NCBI GenBank assembly: GCA_963849635.1 | Contig: CAWKIA010000022.1 | Span: forward strand, 186,001 to 250,000 | Reading direction: 5' to 3' | Source of the DNA: CAVRUD01 sp963849635 | GTDB taxonomy: Bacteria; Chloroflexota; Chloroflexia; Thermomicrobiales; UBA6265 | Length of the DNA: 64,000 nt | In this document: in pieces, positions 61,367 through 64,000 of the stretch | How positions within the stretch are numbered: the stretch's first letter is position 1 | Layout: each line of letters starts with the position of its first letter | The notes under the pieces: model-generated | What the model was told of the DNA's origin: nothing | The model's database searches: none | What the model saw: only the letters and a program-made list of their open reading frames with translations | Made by a program: the position numbers and the translations under genes

Positions 61367-62203
61367 TGGCCGTTGTCCGCATCGGCGGCGTCTCCGACCA
61401 TGTTTCGGCGACCGTCCGCGCCAACCCACTCGCGGCGCCCGTTCCTCGTCCTGGACTTAAGGGGATCGCGGTTGCGGTTGCCATCGGGGCGGTGATCGTC
61501 TGGGCGTGGAATGGCACCGGGATCACGCTATCGGCCCTGATCGACGGCTGGCCGGCGATGGCCGATTTCGTCTCCAGGCTCTTTCCGCCCGATCTCAGCG
61601 TCGCCCGCGACGCTGTCCAACCGCTCCTTCAGACTATCCAGATGGCGATCATCGGCACCCTGATCGCGACCGTGCTCGCCGTGCCGCTGGCGCTCCTGGC
61701 GGCGGCAAACATCAGCCCGCACCGCTGGGTCTACCAGTCGATCCGAGTCTTCCTCAATGTCGGCCGTACGATCCCGGAACTGGTCCTGGCCCTGGCGTTC
61801 GTGGCGGCGGTTGGCCTCGGCACATTCCCCGGCACACTCGCTCTGGCCGTGCATTCTGTCTTCAGCCTGTCGAAGATCTTTGCCGAGACGTTCGAGTCGA
61901 TCAATCCCCGTCCCGTCGAAGCGGTGACCGCGGCGGGCGCGACCCGTTTGCAGACCATCACCTATGCCGTCATTGCCTCAAGCCCTGCCGGGGATGTTGA
62001 GCTATGTCCTGCTCTATTGGGAGCACAACATCCGGGCGGCAACGGTGTTGGGGCTTGTCGGGGCCGGCGGGATCGGCTTCGAGATCCAAGTCTCTATGCG
62101 TCTCTTCCAGTACGAAGACCTCACGACCTACGTCCTGATGCTCATCGCGGCGGTCACGGTGATCGACCGGGCCAGCGCCTGGCTGCGCTCGCGCATCACG
62201 TAG
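61366..62203 (+). CDS. phnE: Phosphonate-type ABC permease, one frame break
   Basis: About 278 residues. AVAVAIGAVIVWAWNGTGI is the first helix. A long segment LLQTIQMAIIGTLIATVLAVPLALLAAANISPHRW follows. INPRPVEAVTAAGATRLQTITYAVI is the EAA loop. Directly after it the frame shifts. Dropping one G in ATTGCCTCAAGC at about 61971-61976 gives YAVIPQALPGMLSYVLLYWEHNIRAATVLGLVGAGGIGFEIQVSMRLFQYED, a highly conserved PhnE stretch. The stop is at 62201-62203. This is one of the clearest one-base insertions here. Confidence 0.85.
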
Positions 62204-62313
62204 GGACACCCCTCCAAACTAGCGCTCGCCCAGCCATCCGGCTGGTAGCGCCGCTCGGCATGCGCCGGGCGGACACAACGACCGTGCATGACCTTTCGGA
62301 TAGGAGTTATCGG

Positions 62314-63278
62314 ATGAAGGACGTTCTCCTTACCCACGCGCTAACCCGTCGCTCCGCTGTCATCAAAGCCGCCGCGGGAGCCACTGCCCTCGCGACCGTG
62401 TCTGCGATGGGACGGCGCACTGCCGCTCAGGAGAGCACGCCGGCGGTCGAGCCAAGCACTGGCCCGACACCCTCGCTGAAGGTTGCGCTCATCCCGGCCG
62501 AAGATTCCGAGGAGATGCTGAAGCAGTACCAGCCGCTCTCCGACTACCTCAAGAGCGAGTTGGAGGTAGAGGAATTCGAGATCGTTCCGGTCCTCGACTA
62601 CTCCGCCGTGATCGAGGCGATGCGCTCGAGCAAGGTCGATCTGGCTCTCTTTGGCCCGTTCTCTACGTCCTGGCCCACGAGGTCGCCGATGCCCAGGCGC
62701 TGGTGATGGTCGGCGACGCCGAAGGGAACCCGTCCGTCTACTACAGCCTGATCATGGCCAACGCGGACGCCGGCATCGCTACCCTGGCCGATCTTCCCGG
62801 CCACTCCTTCTCGTTCGTTGATCCCGCTTCGACGTCTGGCTATCTCATCCCCACCTACAACCTGATCAACAACGGCATTGATCCCGAAAGCGATCTGGAG
62901 ACGATCTTCGCCGGCGGACACGACGCCAGCCTGCTCGCGATCAACGAGGGCCAGGTAGACGCTGGGGCGGCCTCCGAGCCGCAGTACAACACCATGATCG
63001 AAGAGGGCCTGATCGACGCGGCCAACTTCGTCGAGCTGCTCAAGTCCGATCCGATCCCGGAGAGCCCATGGGCGTACCGTGGTGACCTCGATCCTGCCCT
63101 GGTCGAGCGCATCCGCCGGGCGTTCCTCAGCTTCCACGAGGCCGTCGATCCCGAGGTCATCGCCGCGATCCTCGACGACAACGGCGCCCGCTACGTCGTC
63201 GTAGAGGACTCCCTGTACGACCCGCTGCGCGAGGTCGTCTCCGTCCTGGACCTGAACCTGGAGGAGTTGGCGGGGTAA
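62314..63278 (+). CDS. phnD: Phosphonate-type ABC binding protein, one frame break
   Basis: About 320 residues. TRRSAVIKAAAGATALATVSAM is a twin-arginine-type signal and AQESTPAVEPSTGPTPS the linker. KVALIPAEDSEEMLKQYQPLSDYLKSEL and VIEAMRSSKVDLALFGPFS are PhnD hallmarks. Then the frame changes at about 62659-62672, where one missing base gives GPFSYVLAHEVADAQALVMVGDAEG. The C-terminal half has GHSFSFVDPASTSGYLIPTYNLINNGID and GGHDASLLAINEGQVDAGAASE. TAGGAGTTATCGG precedes the ATG. Gene order here is C-E-D. Confidence 0.85.
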
Positions 63279-63286
63279 CGAGCTAA

Positions 63287-63610
63287 CCCCCTAACCCCCC
63301 TGCCCCCTTCCCCCCGCTGCGGCAGGGGGAAGGGGGAGCGGCGGCGCTGTGGGCGCCGCGTCTCCCCGCCCCGATACGTCATCCTGAGCCTGCGAAGGAT
63401 CTTGGCCGCCACGCGGCCTATGTCGCCGACCCCGGCATATCGGTGAGTCCGCGTGTCTCGTGTTCATGAACGAGCTCGAAGGCGCTAAAGCGCCAAGATC
63501 CTTCGCACGCTCAGGATGACGGTGGTGTTGGGGGAACCAGTGTACAAACTGGGAAACGCTCCCCCTTCCCCTTGCCGCAGCGGGGGGAAGGGGGTTGGGG
63601 GGTTAGGGGG
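63287..63610. repeat. Nested inverted-repeat block before the right edge
   Basis: Outer arms: 54-bp C-rich sequence (63287-63340) answered by its complement (63557-63610) with three mismatches. Inner arms: 29 bp (63377-63405 with 63493-63521, one mismatch, CGTCATCCTGAGCC...). The inner unit is a reversed relative of 26555-26680. No gene lies in this block. Confidence 0.75.
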
Positions 63611-64000
63611 CCTTCCAGACTCCCAACGCTCCCAGCACCGTCTCCGACGCCCGGGTCACGGTCGAATGGACGATGCCAGTCGCCGAAGAGGTGATGTCCG
63701 AGGCAACGGCGACGACCACCCGGCCGGTGCGGGCGACTTCCATCAGGTCTGGGTGTGTTGCCGCGTCATCGGTGACGACGAGGGCGCCGAGGCGGCCGTC
63801 CTGAAGCATGTCGAGAGCAAAAGCCATGCCCGCCGGGCCACTTGCTGGGCAGAGCACCAACGGCACCCCGGCGGCAGCGAGTTCGGCGCTGAGGCTCTCC
63901 CAGAGCCGAGCCAGGATCGGGCTCATCGCATCGGGGTGCCCGGGAACGACCAGTCCGACGATGGGGGCGCGTTGACCCTGGAGCGTTAAGGCGTTGCCGT
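63603..64000 (-). CDS. Partial LacI-type regulator or periplasmic-binding-fold protein
   Basis: The frame is open at the right edge and ends at TAA (63605-63603), giving about 132 residues. It reads ...GNALTLQGQRAPIVGLVVPGHPDAMSPILARLWESLSAELAAAGVPLVLCPASG. The IVGLVVPGHPDAMSPILARL pattern is the start of a LacI/PBP1-like sugar-binding domain. The C-terminal subdomain is absent, so the protein is shorter than a full regulator at this end. Its stop lies inside the outer arm of the repeat block. DNA-binding part, if any, lies beyond the window. Confidence 0.55.
   Translation of the reverse strand, partial: GNALTLQGQRAPIVGLVVPGHPDAMSPILARLWESLSAELAAAGVPLVLCPASGPAGMAFALDMLQDGRLGALVVTDDAATHPDLMEVARTGRVVVAVASDITSSATGIVHSTVTRASETVLGALGVWKAP

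Noticed and set aside
60526..62706. A single 726-residue PhnC-PhnE-PhnD fusion protein
   Set aside because: The frame stays open only because of base shifts. The +1 frame gives PhnC its own stop at 61364-61366 overlapping the PhnE ATG, PhnE ends at 62203, and PhnD has its own ribosome site.

Overview
The window is about 64 kb of GC-rich bacterial chromosome. Several traits point to a Chloroflexota bacterium, most likely Thermomicrobia-like: exported proteins whose mature ends start with Ala-Thr-Pro-rich linkers, twin-arginine substrate-binding proteins, many secreted peptidases, a type II NADH dehydrogenase and LplB/YtcP-type sugar transporters. No rRNA, tRNA, CRISPR array or complete insertion sequence was recognised. 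The lineage call is an inference from protein style.

Layout. 0-10 kb: a secreted two-repeat protein, a frameshifted amidohydrolase, a rhodanese remnant, NADH dehydrogenase II, a methyltransferase, an acetamidase/formamidase, a secreted M1 peptidase, Hsp20 and two tandem Uma2 nucleases. 10-22 kb: a carbohydrate island with a MalK-type ATPase, GntR regulator, twin-arginine binding protein, two permeases, an FGE-sulfatase/GH42-like fusion, a 2-keto-3-deoxygluconate-type kinase, a secreted protein and a phosphotriesterase-like lactonase. Together these could import a galactoside-like compound, hydrolyse it and oxidise it. 22-28 kb: small proteins, then a DUF2089/SHOCT-like/DUF4097 operon resembling envelope-stress modules, followed by a repeat-rich stretch and a half-length MFS gene. 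28-40 kb: a Pr6Pr-like membrane protein, an F420-type oxidoreductase, an ArsR-SRPBCC regulator, adenine deaminase and NadB (both frameshifted), a 1 kb repeat-rich gap, prolyl oligopeptidase and an M13 peptidase.

40.6-46.8 kb holds the most unusual system: a TerB_N/TerB/TerB_C protein, a BrxD-like (DUF2791) ATPase and a superfamily II helicase. They have overlapping gene ends and an own promoter with an inverted repeat. This looks like a DNA-processing or defence module related to ter and BREX components. The first two genes carry about twelve frame breaks, and most can be explained by single extra bases.

46.9-64 kb: a YdjC deacetylase, FolC, a SnoaL-like protein, ribosomal protein L25, an Opp/Dpp permease pair, a GNAT, a SulP transporter, gamma-glutamyltransferase, an ABC-2 exporter, an XRE regulator, a frameshifted phnC-phnE-phnD operon, a nested inverted-repeat block and the C-terminal part of a LacI-like protein running off the edge.

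About 20 frame breaks occur in eight genes or operons and cluster near 31-35, 41-44 and 61-63 kb. Where the family motif is clear, one added or removed base restores it, so residual assembly indels are the simplest explanation, with pseudogenes the alternative.
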